Source: Oceanisphaera profunda (GTDB lineage: Bacteria > Pseudomonadota > Gammaproteobacteria > Enterobacterales > Aeromonadaceae). Taken from it: a DNA stretch of 64,000 nucleotides. Location: positions 3,162,001 to 3,226,000 of the forward strand of contig NZ_CP021377.1 of the NCBI RefSeq assembly GCF_002157895.1. Direction: 5' to 3'. Below, in pieces: positions 17,965 through 26,786 of the stretch. Within the stretch, counting starts at the first letter, position 1. The number at the start of each line of letters is the position of its first letter. Below the pieces are notes generated by a model, which was not told the origin of the DNA, did not search any database, and worked only from the letters and a program-made list of their open reading frames with translations. The translations under genes were made by a program, and so were the position numbers.

Positions 17965-18882
17965 ATGACCCGAGGTATTGGGCTGTCGGTGTTTGCATCT
18001 GTGTTGTTTGCCTTTTTGTATTATTACGCCAGTTTGCTGCACCCGCTGTCTGGGGAAGTGGTGTTTGGTTGGCGCATGCTACTGACCATGCCATGTGTCG
18101 CCTTATTTCTGCTTTACAGCCGCGATTGGCATTTGGTGACTACATTATTTGCTGAGGCAAAACGCCGGCCTTTGTTGTGGGTCGGCTTGCCCGTATCTGC
18201 GGCACTAATGGGCGTACAATTGTGGATCTTTATGTGGGCGCCCATTAATGGCCGCGGGCTGCCTGTTTCGCTCGGTTATTTTATGATGCCCTTGGTATTA
18301 GTGGTGATTGGTCGCTTTGTTTATCAAGAAAGGCCGAGTCGTCTGCAATGGACTGCAGTGGGGTTTGCCGTTATTGGCGTGGCAAATGAAGTCTGGCAGG
18401 CGGGCGGTATTTCTTGGGAAACCTTAGTGGTGGCGCTGGGTTATCCGATGTATTTTGTCTGGCGCCGGTATATAGGCACCGACAACCTAGGCGGACTCTG
18501 GTGTGATATGTTGTTGATGCTGCCCGCGGCTGCCTGGTTTGTGTTATCCGTTGATCAACCGTTTTTAGCCTTCGAGGTGCGTCCTTTATTGTGGCCGCTA
18601 GTGGTGGGCTTAGGCGTTGTCAGTGCCTTAGCCTTGGTCTGTTATATCGTTGCCAGTCGCCTACTGCCCTTTAGCTTATTTGGCCTACTCGGCTACGTAG
18701 AGCCTGTTTTGCTGGTGGTGGTGTCGTTAATCTTGGGCGAGAGCATTCAAGACGCGGAATGGCCGACCTATATCGCCATTTGGTTAGCGGTGGGTTTATT
18801 AGTGCTAGAAGGCGTGAAGCGACTACTGACCTTTAGGCGTTACCCCTTCGATGCGAACCCCTCGGGCAACACAGAGCCATAA
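17965..18882 (+). CDS. EamA-family transporter, RarD type
   Basis: An inner-membrane drug/metabolite transporter of 305 residues with about ten membrane segments in two EamA repeats. Resemblance to the RarD (chloramphenicol-sensitive) subfamily rests on the N-terminal half, around YASLLHPLSGEVVFGWRMLLTMP, and on the second-half block SLILGESIQ. The substrate is unknown. The GAGGAGAG ribosome site directly upstream is strong. A repeat element begins 25 bp after the stop. Confidence 0.85.
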   Translation: MTRGIGLSVFASVLFAFLYYYASLLHPLSGEVVFGWRMLLTMPCVALFLLYSRDWHLVTTLFAEAKRRPLLWVGLPVSAALMGVQLWIFMWAPINGRGLPVSLGYFMMPLVLVVIGRFVYQERPSRLQWTAVGFAVIGVANEVWQAGGISWETLVVALGYPMYFVWRRYIGTDNLGGLWCDMLLMLPAAAWFVLSVDQPFLAFEVRPLLWPLVVGLGVVSALALVCYIVASRLLPFSLFGLLGYVEPVLLVVVSLILGESIQDAEWPTYIAIWLAVGLLVLEGVKRLLTFRRYPFDANPSGNTEP

Positions 18883-18905
18883 GTTAAAAAACTAGGGAAT
18901 TTCTT

Positions 18906-19032
18906 TGCCACGGAATACACGGAACCACACGGAAAATGAACATCAATCAATCAAAAGTAATCTTTAAATTGTAAGGCTGCGAACCTTTTTTATTGTTGTG
19001 CTTGTCTGTACATTTTCGTGTATGCCGTGGCT
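18906..19032. repeat. MITE-like element with terminal inverted repeats (127 bp)
   Basis: The left end reads TGCCACGGAATACACGGA and the right end is its near complement, ending in CCGTGGC. The core is AT-rich and non-coding. The same ends occur at 49511-49632 and, in a diverged form, at 39603-39806. It lies between two convergent EamA genes. Confidence 0.75.
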
Positions 19033-19084
19033 AAATAGGTTTAGCTTTTAAGGTCAATGTCGTTATCTTTCACGATTCACCGTA

Positions 19085-19966
19085 TTAAGCCCACATCACG
19101 CAAATGGCGGCGATAACAATTAAGGCTAATCCCCAGTGGTCTTGGCGGGCTAGCTTAGTCTTAAAGTAATAGCTGGAAATCAACAACGTAAATAACACTT
19201 CCACTTGGCCGAGGGTTTTGACTAAGGCCACGCTTTCTAGACTCATGGCGCTAAACCAGCCAATGGAGCCTAAGCAACTGCAGATACTAATCAGCGCCGT
19301 TAACTTAGGCCGCTTAGCCAAGCCAATTAAACTGGGCGGATCGCGCAGCCCAAGCCAACCCACCAACAGCAGGGTTTGCAGGCCGATCACCAATAACAAC
19401 ACCCAAGCGGCGGAAAAAGGAAACGACAGCTCAAGTAATAAACTGGCTTCGCGTACCCACAGTGAAGTCAGGGCAAAGCTTAAGCCGCTGGCCACGCCCA
19501 CTATTAGGGTCTTAGGCGAAATCACCCCCGCAATGCGGCGCAGGCCACTTAATAATCCTACTGCGATACCGCCGAGCAATACGCCCAGCCAACCTAATGG
19601 TGTGAGCAGGGTGCCAAAAAAGGCCACTCCTAATATTGCCGCCCAAATGGCTTCACTCTTTGCCAGTCCCACGCCCACCGCATAATTGCGCAGCTGAAAT
19701 AGTCGCACCATTAGGGCGGTGGCGATAATTTGGCACAGTGCCGCCCCCACAATATAGACGAAGAACAGTGCAGAGAACTGCGGTAGTGCCTCATCGGGTT
19801 GCCAGAGATATAAGCCCCACAAATATAAACCGGCCAACGGACCTGCCAATATAAAGCGGGCCAAGGTGACGCTGGTGGCGCCTAAGTCTTGGCTGAGTTG
19901 CTTTTGAAAGGCATTACGCCACGCCTGCATTAAGGCGGCAAACAAAGTAAAAGGGATCCAGAGCAT
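19085..19966 (-). CDS. EamA/DMT-family transporter
   Basis: A 293-residue inner-membrane protein with about ten hydrophobic segments. It starts MLWIPFTLFAALMQAWRNA, and the QKQLSQDLGA block is typical of one DMT branch. ATG 19966 begins at the first membrane helix; a 36-codon longer frame is hydrophilic, lies in repetitive DNA and is rejected. It is convergent with the RarD-type gene across the repeat element. The substrate is unknown. Confidence 0.83.
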   Translation of the reverse strand: MLWIPFTLFAALMQAWRNAFQKQLSQDLGATSVTLARFILAGPLAGLYLWGLYLWQPDEALPQFSALFFVYIVGAALCQIIATALMVRLFQLRNYAVGVGLAKSEAIWAAILGVAFFGTLLTPLGWLGVLLGGIAVGLLSGLRRIAGVISPKTLIVGVASGLSFALTSLWVREASLLLELSFPFSAAWVLLLVIGLQTLLLVGWLGLRDPPSLIGLAKRPKLTALISICSCLGSIGWFSAMSLESVALVKTLGQVEVLFTLLISSYYFKTKLARQDHWGLALIVIAAICVMWA

Positions 19967-19981
19967 TGAATTACCGTGACA

Positions 19982-20095
19982 TGTGAGGTGTAAAGGGTGA
20001 GGAGAAGATATCAGTAGCAGCGAGTAAGGAGTGAGACGAGCAACCGAACTTTCAGGTTCGCAGTTACGCCTCACGCCTTACTCTTCACCCCTCAC
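19982..20095. repeat. Imperfect inverted repeat between trhO and the EamA gene
   Basis: GTGAGG/GGTGAGGAG-type blocks near 19983-20003 are mirrored by CCTCACGCC and CACCCCTCACG near 20070-20095. It could form a long interrupted hairpin downstream of trhO. There is no T-run, so it may be just another dispersed repeat. Confidence 0.4.
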
Positions 20096-20098
20096 GTA

Positions 20099-21163
20099 TT
20101 AAGAAGCTTTGTTTTTACTCTGTTGTTGTTTTTTGCGGGCCAGCTTGTCGGCACGGCGTTGTTCGGCATTGGCTACTGCATCGCTGCCGATGTGGGCTTC
20201 GCCGCGAGCTTGGGCCAATTGCAGCTGGCGCTCACGCTCGGCGTAGCGCTGTTGCTGCTCCGGGGTGTGAGTATCATGGCAATGCTGACAGCTGATGCCT
20301 GCTTGAAAATGAGCGTGGGTGAGCTCTTCTGGCGACAGCGGCATACGACAAGCCGAGCACAATTCATATTGGCCGGGCTCTAATTGATGATCCACGGTCA
20401 CGCGGTTATCAAACACAAAGCATTCGCCTTCCCACATAGACTCTGCCGCAGGCACTTCTTCTAAGTATTTTAAAATACCGCCGTGCAGGTGGTAGACCTC
20501 GTCAAAGCCTTGCTCTTTAAGATAAGCAGTGCTTTTTTCACAGCGAATACCACCGGTGCAAAACATCGCCACTTTCTTGTGCTTATTGGCATCGAGGTTA
20601 TTTTTTACGTATTCAGGAAATTCGCGAAAACTCTCGGTATTCGGATTTAGCGCACCTTTAAAAGTGCCGATGTCCACTTCGTAATCGTTACGGGTATCCA
20701 CCAAAATCACCTCTGGATCTGAGATCAGTGCGTTCCAATCTTTGGGTGCCACATAGGTGCCCACCACTCGTAGCGGATCTATGCCCTCAACACCCATGGT
20801 GACGATTTCTTGCTTAAGCTTTACCTTGGTGCGGTAAAAAGGCTGTTCGGCGCTGATGGATTCTTTGTAATCGATACCGCTAAAGCGTGCATCCTGTTCA
20901 AACCACGTTTTAAGCTCTGCGATGGCGTTGCGTGAGCCGGCTACTGTGCCGTTAATGCCTTCACTGGCCAGTAATAAGGTGCCGCGGATCTGCTGGCTTT
21001 CTAGCATCGCCTGCAACGGCTCGCGCAGTGCTTCATGGTTTGCTAGCGTGACGAACTTATACAGGGCACAGACCACAAACTCAGGCATTGCTTCTTTCGG
21101 CTTAACTTCTTGTGACATAGCATTTTCTGACATAGCTTTCTGCGACATAGCTTCTTGTGACAT
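20099..21163 (-). CDS. trhO: tRNA uridine-34 hydroxylase, rhodanese type
   Basis: TrhO (YceA) hydroxylates U34 in tRNA on the path to 5-carboxymethoxyuridine, independently of the prephenate route. The 354-residue protein has an N-terminal acylphosphatase-like domain ([26 protein letters not shown]), a rhodanese domain with the catalytic loop [10 protein letters not shown], and a C-terminal zinc-like cluster ([15 protein letters not shown]). ATG 21163 is chosen over ATG 21169 because GGAG then lies 6 nt upstream. The first 25 residues are a degenerate five-residue repeat ([25 protein letters not shown]) absent from typical family members. Confidence 0.93.
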   Translation of the reverse strand: MSQEAMSQKAMSENAMSQEVKPKEAMPEFVVCALYKFVTLANHEALREPLQAMLESQQIRGTLLLASEGINGTVAGSRNAIAELKTWFEQDARFSGIDYKESISAEQPFYRTKVKLKQEIVTMGVEGIDPLRVVGTYVAPKDWNALISDPEVILVDTRNDYEVDIGTFKGALNPNTESFREFPEYVKNNLDANKHKKVAMFCTGGIRCEKSTAYLKEQGFDEVYHLHGGILKYLEEVPAAESMWEGECFVFDNRVTVDHQLEPGQYELCSACRMPLSPEELTHAHFQAGISCQHCHDTHTPEQQQRYAERERQLQLAQARGEAHIGSDAVANAEQRRADKLARKKQQQSKNKAS

Positions 21164-21336
21164 AAACATCTCCAGCGTAACTAGTGCATAGCAACGCTTT
21201 ACTCATAAGTTGCAGCGCCTGCCTAATAAATAGCAGCGCTGTATTAATAACATTGATCGCCATAAGCATAAGTTCACAAACATGGCGTGATGGAGCGCAT
21301 GATAACAAATTTTGCGGGGGCGCTGCAGCAAAAGCG

Positions 21337-21367
21337 AAAACGCCTAGCGCAGAGGCTAGGCGTTTTT
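21337..21367 (-). terminator. Terminator of tcyP
   Basis: The 12-bp stem AAAACGCCTAGC / GCTAGGCGTTTT has runs on both sides, so it can act in either direction. On the minus strand it lies about 50 bp past the tcyP stop. Confidence 0.85.
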
Positions 21368-21417
21368 AGTCGGTCTTTTCGGTATCGACATCGGCATTAA
21401 GCCATGGCAATTAGAGC

Positions 21418-22860
21418 TTACAGGGAATTAGCAGCCTGATTATTGTTTTGCAGGTCTGTTTCATTTTTAAGGCCCAGGTCCTGCAGCTCTTCATCACTCA
21501 GGTTCTCGTCCTTAAGAAAGGTCGCATTATCGGTTTGGCCGAGCAACTTGCTGGTGATGGTGCCAGCGGTCATGGAGCCATTCACGTTTAAGGCGGTGCG
21601 CGCCATATCGATTAACGGCTCAATGGAGATCAGCAAGGCGGCCAAGGCCACAGGCATACCCATAATCGGTAATACGATAAGCGCGGCAAAAGTAGCACCC
21701 CCACCCACACCCGCCACACCAAAGGAGGCGAGGGTGATCACACCCACCAGCGTGGCTAACCACAAGGGATCCAGCACATCAATGCCCATGGTGGGCGCTA
21801 TCATCACCGCCAGCATGGCCGGATAAATCCCGGCACAACCGTTTTGGCCAATGGTGGCGCCAAAGGAGGCAGAGAAGTTGGCAATGCTTTCCGGTACGCC
21901 CAGCTTTTGCGTCTGTGCCTGTACGTTTAGCGGTATGGTGGCGGCACTGGAACGACTGGTAAAGGCAAACGCCAGTACCGGCCACACCTTAGTGAAAAAA
22001 CGTTTGGCATTCACACCAACAAAGGTCAGCAGCAGGCCATGAATGACAAACATAATGGCAATTGCTAAATAAGAGGCCAGCAAGAAGCCGCCTAAACTCA
22101 GCACGTCTTGCAGATTAGAGCCGGCAATCACTTTGGTCATCAGTGCCATCACGCCGTAAGGAGTGAGCTTCATCACCAAACGCACTAAGCGCATCACTAA
22201 GGCTTGCAGTGCTTCTATGCCGCCAATCACTCGTCGGCCGAGCTCTGGCTCGTCTTTCAGCAGCGTCAAGGTGGCTAAGCCTAAAAACACCGCAAAAATA
22301 ACCACACCAATCACGGCGGTAGGGCTGGCGCCCGTCATATCGGCAAAGGGATTTTGGGGAATAAAAGACACCACTAATTGCGGCACTGATAAATTAGCCA
22401 CGCTGGCCACCTGAGACTCTAATAGCTCGGCGCGAGCTAATTCGCGAGCGCCTTGCACCAAGTCGGCGGCATTGAGGCCAAAGCTGTGGGTGACAAATAC
22501 GCCGACTAACGCAGAAATGGCGGTGGTGCCGAGCAGAATACCCAATGAAAGCGCGCTGATTTTGCCCAGCGACGTCGCATTGTGCATCCGCGACACGGCA
22601 CCTAAAATAGAGATCAACACCAGTGGGATCACTATCATCTGCAACAAGCGTACATAGCCGGTGCCCACCATGTTCACCCACTCTAGGGTGCGCGCTATGG
22701 TGTTGGCGTCATACAGATTTTGCATAATAAAACCGGCGGCCACCCCAAACAGCAAACCGGTTAACACTTGACGAGATAACGACTGGCCGCGGCCGGCCAA
22801 ACGGCCTAAAAGCAGCATTAACACAACAAACACCGCTAAATTTAATAGCACCAGTAGCAT
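21418..22860 (-). CDS. tcyP: L-cystine/cation symporter TcyP
   Basis: A 480-residue member of the dicarboxylate/amino acid:cation symporter family, of the TcyP (YdjN) branch that imports cystine. Many hydrophobic segments are present. The re-entrant loops show [12 protein letters not shown] and the branch-typical [16 protein letters not shown], and the C-terminal [19 protein letters not shown] carries the cation/substrate site. A hydrophilic acidic tail follows. It is monocistronic, with terminators on both sides. Confidence 0.88.
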   Translation of the reverse strand: MLLVLLNLAVFVVLMLLLGRLAGRGQSLSRQVLTGLLFGVAAGFIMQNLYDANTIARTLEWVNMVGTGYVRLLQMIVIPLVLISILGAVSRMHNATSLGKISALSLGILLGTTAISALVGVFVTHSFGLNAADLVQGARELARAELLESQVASVANLSVPQLVVSFIPQNPFADMTGASPTAVIGVVIFAVFLGLATLTLLKDEPELGRRVIGGIEALQALVMRLVRLVMKLTPYGVMALMTKVIAGSNLQDVLSLGGFLLASYLAIAIMFVIHGLLLTFVGVNAKRFFTKVWPVLAFAFTSRSSAATIPLNVQAQTQKLGVPESIANFSASFGATIGQNGCAGIYPAMLAVMIAPTMGIDVLDPLWLATLVGVITLASFGVAGVGGGATFAALIVLPIMGMPVALAALLISIEPLIDMARTALNVNGSMTAGTITSKLLGQTDNATFLKDENLSDEELQDLGLKNETDLQNNNQAANSL

Positions 22861-23058
22861 GGTGACTCCGTAAACAGTAATTTATATAGATTAAGTGCTA
22901 TGTTAGCAGCAGATTCGTCTGGGTTATAATCGATTTGGTTATGACTACTAACAATTTGTGTATAAGAGTAAACATACGAGTAAGTTTTAAGCCGTAAGTG
23001 CTCAGAAAATCCACCAGCAAGGTCAAAGCAGCATATTTGGCCAAGACTGAAGGCTAAA

Positions 23059-23095
23059 ACAAAAACGCCCCGTCACTCAGGACGGGGCGTTTTTA
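23059..23095 (-). terminator. Strong bidirectional terminator between the MltB-type gene and tcyP
   Basis: AAAAACGCCCCGTC and GACGGGGCGTTTTT form a 14-bp stem around a short loop, with A/T runs at both ends. It would stop minus-strand transcription from the transglycosylase gene before tcyP. Confidence 0.88.
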
Positions 23096-23278
23096 TTTAA
23101 TCGCAGTTAAGTAGCAGTAGTTAATAGCAATCTGGGAAACTAACTGATCAGACTTTTATGTCTTCTGTAGGGTCGATTTCAATCGACCAAAAACCATAGC
23201 ACGGCCTAAAGAGGTCGAATGCTTCCTACCTAAGTAAGGCGCCCCTACAAAAGGCCAGAGCCAAACCCTAACCTTAGT

Positions 23279-23366
23279 CATTACGAGGAGTGTAACGACG
23301 CGGCAATCTATATTTTGACCCAGCGCAGCCTGCAGAATGGATTGCCGCGCTGCGCTCGTAAAGACA
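23279..23366. repeat. Palindromic dispersed repeat (GCGAGGAG..GCGGCAATC type)
   Basis: The left half ACGAGGAGTGTAACGACGCG is mirrored by GATTGCCGCGCTGCGCTCGT at the right end. Close relatives occur at 41031-41115, 41245-41277 and 60073-60211. The whole gap 22861-23498 holds only this element, a small CAATCGACC-type repeat near 23170-23240 and the terminator; no gene is visible. Confidence 0.8.
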
Positions 23367-23498
23367 GATAAGACCAAAACCGATATTTGCTTTAACGTAA
23401 GGCATACAGCTAACGCGAAATCTTGACGTCCACCAGAATCTCTACACTCGTTTTAGGCTAGGATTTATCCTCTTTTTTGTGCTTTTATTTGGATAAAA

Positions 23499-24800
23499 TT
23501 AGCGTTTCAGTTGCTCCAGCAAGCTGGCGCTGGCATAGCCGTCTGCCACTTGTTGTTTAGACTGCTGATAAGCGCGAATAGCGTTAATGGAGTTAGGGCC
23601 AATGACGCCGTCTACGCCTTTGGTATCAAAGCCTTTAGCGGTGAGCATTTTTTGCAAGGCCACTTTTTCACTGCGACTTAAGGCGCGTTCTTCTCTTGGC
23701 CAGCTGGCGACGAATTCACCAGCGCCGTCTAATTTATCAGCTAAATGTCCTACCGCCATCGCATAGGAGGTGGCGTTGTTATAACGACGGATCACCTTAA
23801 AGTTCTTAAAGATAGCGAATACTGGGCCATGGGCACCGGCGGGCACTAAAATAGCGGCGTCACCAAAGTCCGGTAATGGCTGGCCGGTAATGGTTTTTAC
23901 CCCGCGCTCGCGCCAGTAGGCGACGGGCTTAAGGTTGCTTTGATCGGCGGTGGTGTAATCAAAGTTTTGCGGTAATTTAATTTCTACGCCCCAAGGCGCT
24001 TTATGTTGCCAGCCAAAGCGAGCCAAGTAAGCAGCGGTAGAGGCCAGTGCATCTGTGGGATCTTCCGACCAAATGTCACGTTTGCCATCACCGTTAAAGT
24101 CTTGAGCATATTGCAAATAGCTGGTGGGCATAAACTGGGTATGGCCCATGGCACCGGCCCAAGAGCCGCGCATGCGCTCAGGCGTCACGTCACCCGCTTG
24201 CAAAATTTTCAGTGCGCCTATTAACTCGGCTTCGGCAAAAGTGCGACGTCGGCCTTCAAAGGCCAAGGTCGCCAAACCGGCGATGGTGCTGGTATTGCCG
24301 CGATAAGAGCCGTAGTTGGTTTCCATGCCCCATACCGATACCACAACTTTGGCGTCCACGTTATAGCGGGCTTCGATAGCGCTCAGTGTTTTTTCCAGCG
24401 ATTTCCACTTTTCACGACCAGTAGTGACGCGTGTAGTAGAGGTGGCCGTGTCCAGATACTCCCAAATTTGACGGGTAAACTCCGCCTGACTGCCGTCAAG
24501 CTTGATCACTTGGTTATCCAGTTTTACGCCTTTAAAGGCGGCATCGAAGGTGGCGGGCGTAATGCCTTTATTGAGTGCTTGTACGCGAAACTGTTGGCGC
24601 CAAGTATTAAAGTCAGCCATCTCGGTGGCGGTAGGCGGGCGAGTCTTAGCCGCAGGCGTGCTGGTTTTGTTGGCGGTGGTACTGGTCTTAGCCGAGTCTT
24701 TGGCGGACTCAGTGGTGACAGGTGCGGTATTGGCAGCGCTCGTACAGCCACTAAGGATAACGCCCAGCACTAATGCGCTGATATAAGTTGGTTTTAGCAT
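23499..24800 (-). CDS. Lytic murein transglycosylase, MltB family, with peptidoglycan-binding domain
   Basis: A lipoprotein enzyme that cleaves the MurNAc-GlcNAc bond of peptidoglycan to form 1,6-anhydro ends. The 433-residue product starts MLKPTYISALVLGVILSGC; the lipidated cysteine is near residue 19. A Thr/Ala/Lys-rich linker (about 20-70) precedes the SLT_2 domain, whose catalytic glutamate lies in VWGMETNYGSY, with MGHTQFMPTSYLQYAQDF following. The last 65 residues are a PG_binding_1 domain (GFDTKGVDGVIGPNSINAIRAYQ). ATG 24800 starts the signal peptide; the 27-codon longer frame is rejected. Membrane sorting after the cysteine (TSAAN) suggests the outer membrane. Confidence 0.9.
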   Translation of the reverse strand: MLKPTYISALVLGVILSGCTSAANTAPVTTESAKDSAKTSTTANKTSTPAAKTRPPTATEMADFNTWRQQFRVQALNKGITPATFDAAFKGVKLDNQVIKLDGSQAEFTRQIWEYLDTATSTTRVTTGREKWKSLEKTLSAIEARYNVDAKVVVSVWGMETNYGSYRGNTSTIAGLATLAFEGRRRTFAEAELIGALKILQAGDVTPERMRGSWAGAMGHTQFMPTSYLQYAQDFNGDGKRDIWSEDPTDALASTAAYLARFGWQHKAPWGVEIKLPQNFDYTTADQSNLKPVAYWRERGVKTITGQPLPDFGDAAILVPAGAHGPVFAIFKNFKVIRRYNNATSYAMAVGHLADKLDGAGEFVASWPREERALSRSEKVALQKMLTAKGFDTKGVDGVIGPNSINAIRAYQQSKQQVADGYASASLLEQLKR

Positions 24801-25093
24801 AAGGTCTCTTTGGTCGCTCTTATTAGGGTCTGTTGACCTTTCGCGGTTAAGTTTGGGTTGGTAAAGGTATGCCTGCAGCATATCTCAACGCGATAAAAAG
24901 GAAAGAGCTGGCGCGGTTTGCCTGTAAGATATTCAGGCTGTCATTAAGGGTGCTTATGCTCAACGCACCGATAATTTTCCGTTAACTTGTCTCTTATGCT
25001 CACCTACGTTGGTTTATAAGGTCGTTGCTGTTAATTAGCCCCCTAAAGCTAACAAAATTGGGTGATGATTGCTGCCAGTGCGGTTAGGCTTTG

Positions 25094-25318
25094 TTATGAT
25101 CGCAAAAGGTTATTAGCGCCAAAGTAATGTGCGATAAAAGGTAACTCGTTTCTCAAGTTTGTGGTGGTTAGGCCGATAGCCTGTCCTAGCGTTAAGAAAA
25201 TCACCAAACCAAGCATCAAGATGCCAAGCAATCTCTGGTTTTGCCAGCGGCTAATCGTTAAGCCGGGTTGATTTTCTATCGGAGTAGTTATGTACCTGAT
25301 TAGGGATTTTAGAGACAC
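25094..25318 (-). CDS. Possible small membrane protein (uncertain)
   Basis: An open frame of up to 74 codons from a GTG, overlapping and opposed to the 5' end of the GNAT gene. It contains one convincing hydrophobic segment (LLGILMLGLVIFLTLGQAI) and a short polar tail, but no clear ribosome site. The interval 24801-25289 otherwise holds no gene that I can see. It may be a real short membrane protein or a chance frame. Confidence 0.22.
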   Translation of the reverse strand: MSLKSLIRYITTPIENQPGLTISRWQNQRLLGILMLGLVIFLTLGQAIGLTTTNLRNELPFIAHYFGANNLLRS

Positions 25319-25760
25319 CGACCTTAGCAGTCTGGAGTTGATTTTTCATGACGCAGTCATGGCTCAAGGGCGACGTGGCTACAGTGATGAACAGGTTGAA
25401 TTTTGGGCCGCTTTTCCTTATTTATATGCGGCAGATTTTAGAACCTTAGTGCTCACCGGCTACACCCGAGTGATGGCGTGCAATCAGATCCCAGTCGCCT
25501 TTGCTACTTTGCATCCTGACGACCATCTGGCCTTGCTTTATGTGCTGGGTGATCACGCCGGGCGTGGCATTGCTGGGCGTCTGTGTGCAGACATAGAACA
25601 GGAGGCGAGCCGCCGTGGTGTGGGCTGTTTGCGTACCGATGCCAGCTTGTTATCACGACCGGTATTCGAGCAAAGAGGTTACCGGTTAGTGCAGCAAGAG
25701 CAGATTGAAAAAGAAGATATCGAGTTTACGCGTTTTATTATGGAAAAAGCCCTGCGCTAG
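25290..25760 (+). CDS. GNAT-family N-acetyltransferase
   Basis: A 156-residue acetyl-CoA-dependent acyltransferase. The family motif A is LLYVLGDHAGRGIAGRLC, where the G-R-G-I-A-G loop binds the CoA pyrophosphate. The C-terminal RPVFEQRGYRLVQQEQ is the usual last strand and helix. GGAG lies 7 nt before the ATG. The acceptor substrate is unknown. A purU gene follows 91 bp later and may be cotranscribed. Confidence 0.87.
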   Translation: MYLIRDFRDTDLSSLELIFHDAVMAQGRRGYSDEQVEFWAAFPYLYAADFRTLVLTGYTRVMACNQIPVAFATLHPDDHLALLYVLGDHAGRGIAGRLCADIEQEASRRGVGCLRTDASLLSRPVFEQRGYRLVQQEQIEKEDIEFTRFIMEKALR

Positions 25761-25851
25761 AGTGTTGCAGCGCTGGTATAGAATGACGCTTTGCCGCAAA
25801 CTAGCGCCCCCTTAACAGGGTATTTGATGAATTAGGGGTAGGAGTACCGTA

Positions 25852-26721
25852 GTGGCTAAGCCGAAGAACACCTATTATCTCACTGCTCATTGCCCTAGCA
25901 CCTTAGGCACCATGGATGTGCTGACCCGTTATTTGTGCGAGCAGCAATGTTACGTGGTAGAAATGCAGACTTTTGATGATATCGAAAGCGCGCACTTTTT
26001 TATTCGCATGGAGTTTCGCCCCCCCGCGGATCACGCCTTTGATGTGGAGCAGTTTCGCCAAGGCCTCGCCCCCAGAGCCGCCGAGTTTGGTATGCAGTGG
26101 GAGCTAACGGCGGCAAGCCTGAGGCCGAATGTGGTGATCATGGTGTCGCGTTTGGATCATTGCTTAAACGACTTATTATATCGCTATCGCACCGGTCAAT
26201 TAGCCATTGAAATTCCGGCCATTATTTCTAATCATCCGGATTTACAACGCTTGGCCGACTGGCACCATATTCCGTTTTACTATTTGCCAGTTGATGATAG
26301 CAATCGCGCCCTGCAAGAAACGCAGGTGTTGCAGCTGATCAATGAGTGCCAAGCGGACTTAGTGGTGCTGGCGCGTTATATGCAGATGCTAAGCCCTGAG
26401 CTGAGCACAGCACTTACAGGTAAAGCCATTAATATTCATCATTCGTTATTACCCGGCTTTAAAGGTGAGCTGCCTTATCATCAGGCTTATGACAAAGGTG
26501 TCAAGCTGGTGGGGGCCACTGCTCATTACATTGATAACCACTTGGATGATGGACCCATTATTAGCCAAGGAGTAGAGGTGGTGGATCACAGCCATTATCC
26601 CGAGCAGTTAATTGCCAAGGGGCGCGATATTGAATGTCGAACCTTGGCCCGCGCCGTGCAAGCGCACATTGAAGGGCGGGTATTTTTACACCAGGGTAAA
26701 ACCGTGGTTTTTAGCAGCTAG
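25852..26721 (+). CDS. purU: Formyltetrahydrofolate deformylase
   Basis: PurU hydrolyses 10-formyltetrahydrofolate to formate and tetrahydrofolate, balancing one-carbon pools and feeding PurT. The 289-residue protein has an N-terminal ACT regulatory domain (about 5-85) and a C-terminal formyltransferase-fold domain. The catalytic Asn-His-Asp set is seen in NIHHSLLPGFKG and ATAHYIDNHLDDGPII. The start is GTG with GTAGGAG upstream at normal spacing. The ACT part is rather diverged from E. coli (CPSTLGTMDVL in place of the usual CPDQKG-like start). Confidence 0.9.
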   Translation: MAKPKNTYYLTAHCPSTLGTMDVLTRYLCEQQCYVVEMQTFDDIESAHFFIRMEFRPPADHAFDVEQFRQGLAPRAAEFGMQWELTAASLRPNVVIMVSRLDHCLNDLLYRYRTGQLAIEIPAIISNHPDLQRLADWHHIPFYYLPVDDSNRALQETQVLQLINECQADLVVLARYMQMLSPELSTALTGKAINIHHSLLPGFKGELPYHQAYDKGVKLVGATAHYIDNHLDDGPIISQGVEVVDHSHYPEQLIAKGRDIECRTLARAVQAHIEGRVFLHQGKTVVFSS

Positions 26722-26786
26722 TCGGTTATGTGTGCTCTTTATTTGATTTTTTAATCTCATTATATTTTTTCGGAGTGTCTAGTTAC

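Noticed and set aside
19967-20074. Long N-terminal extension of the EamA transporter
   Set aside because: It is hydrophilic, lies in repetitive DNA and has no counterpart in the family; the first membrane helix begins at ATG 19966.
20075-20098. A terminator for trhO directly after its stop
   Set aside because: There is no GC-rich stem with T-run; only the larger imperfect inverted repeat at 19982-20095 is present.
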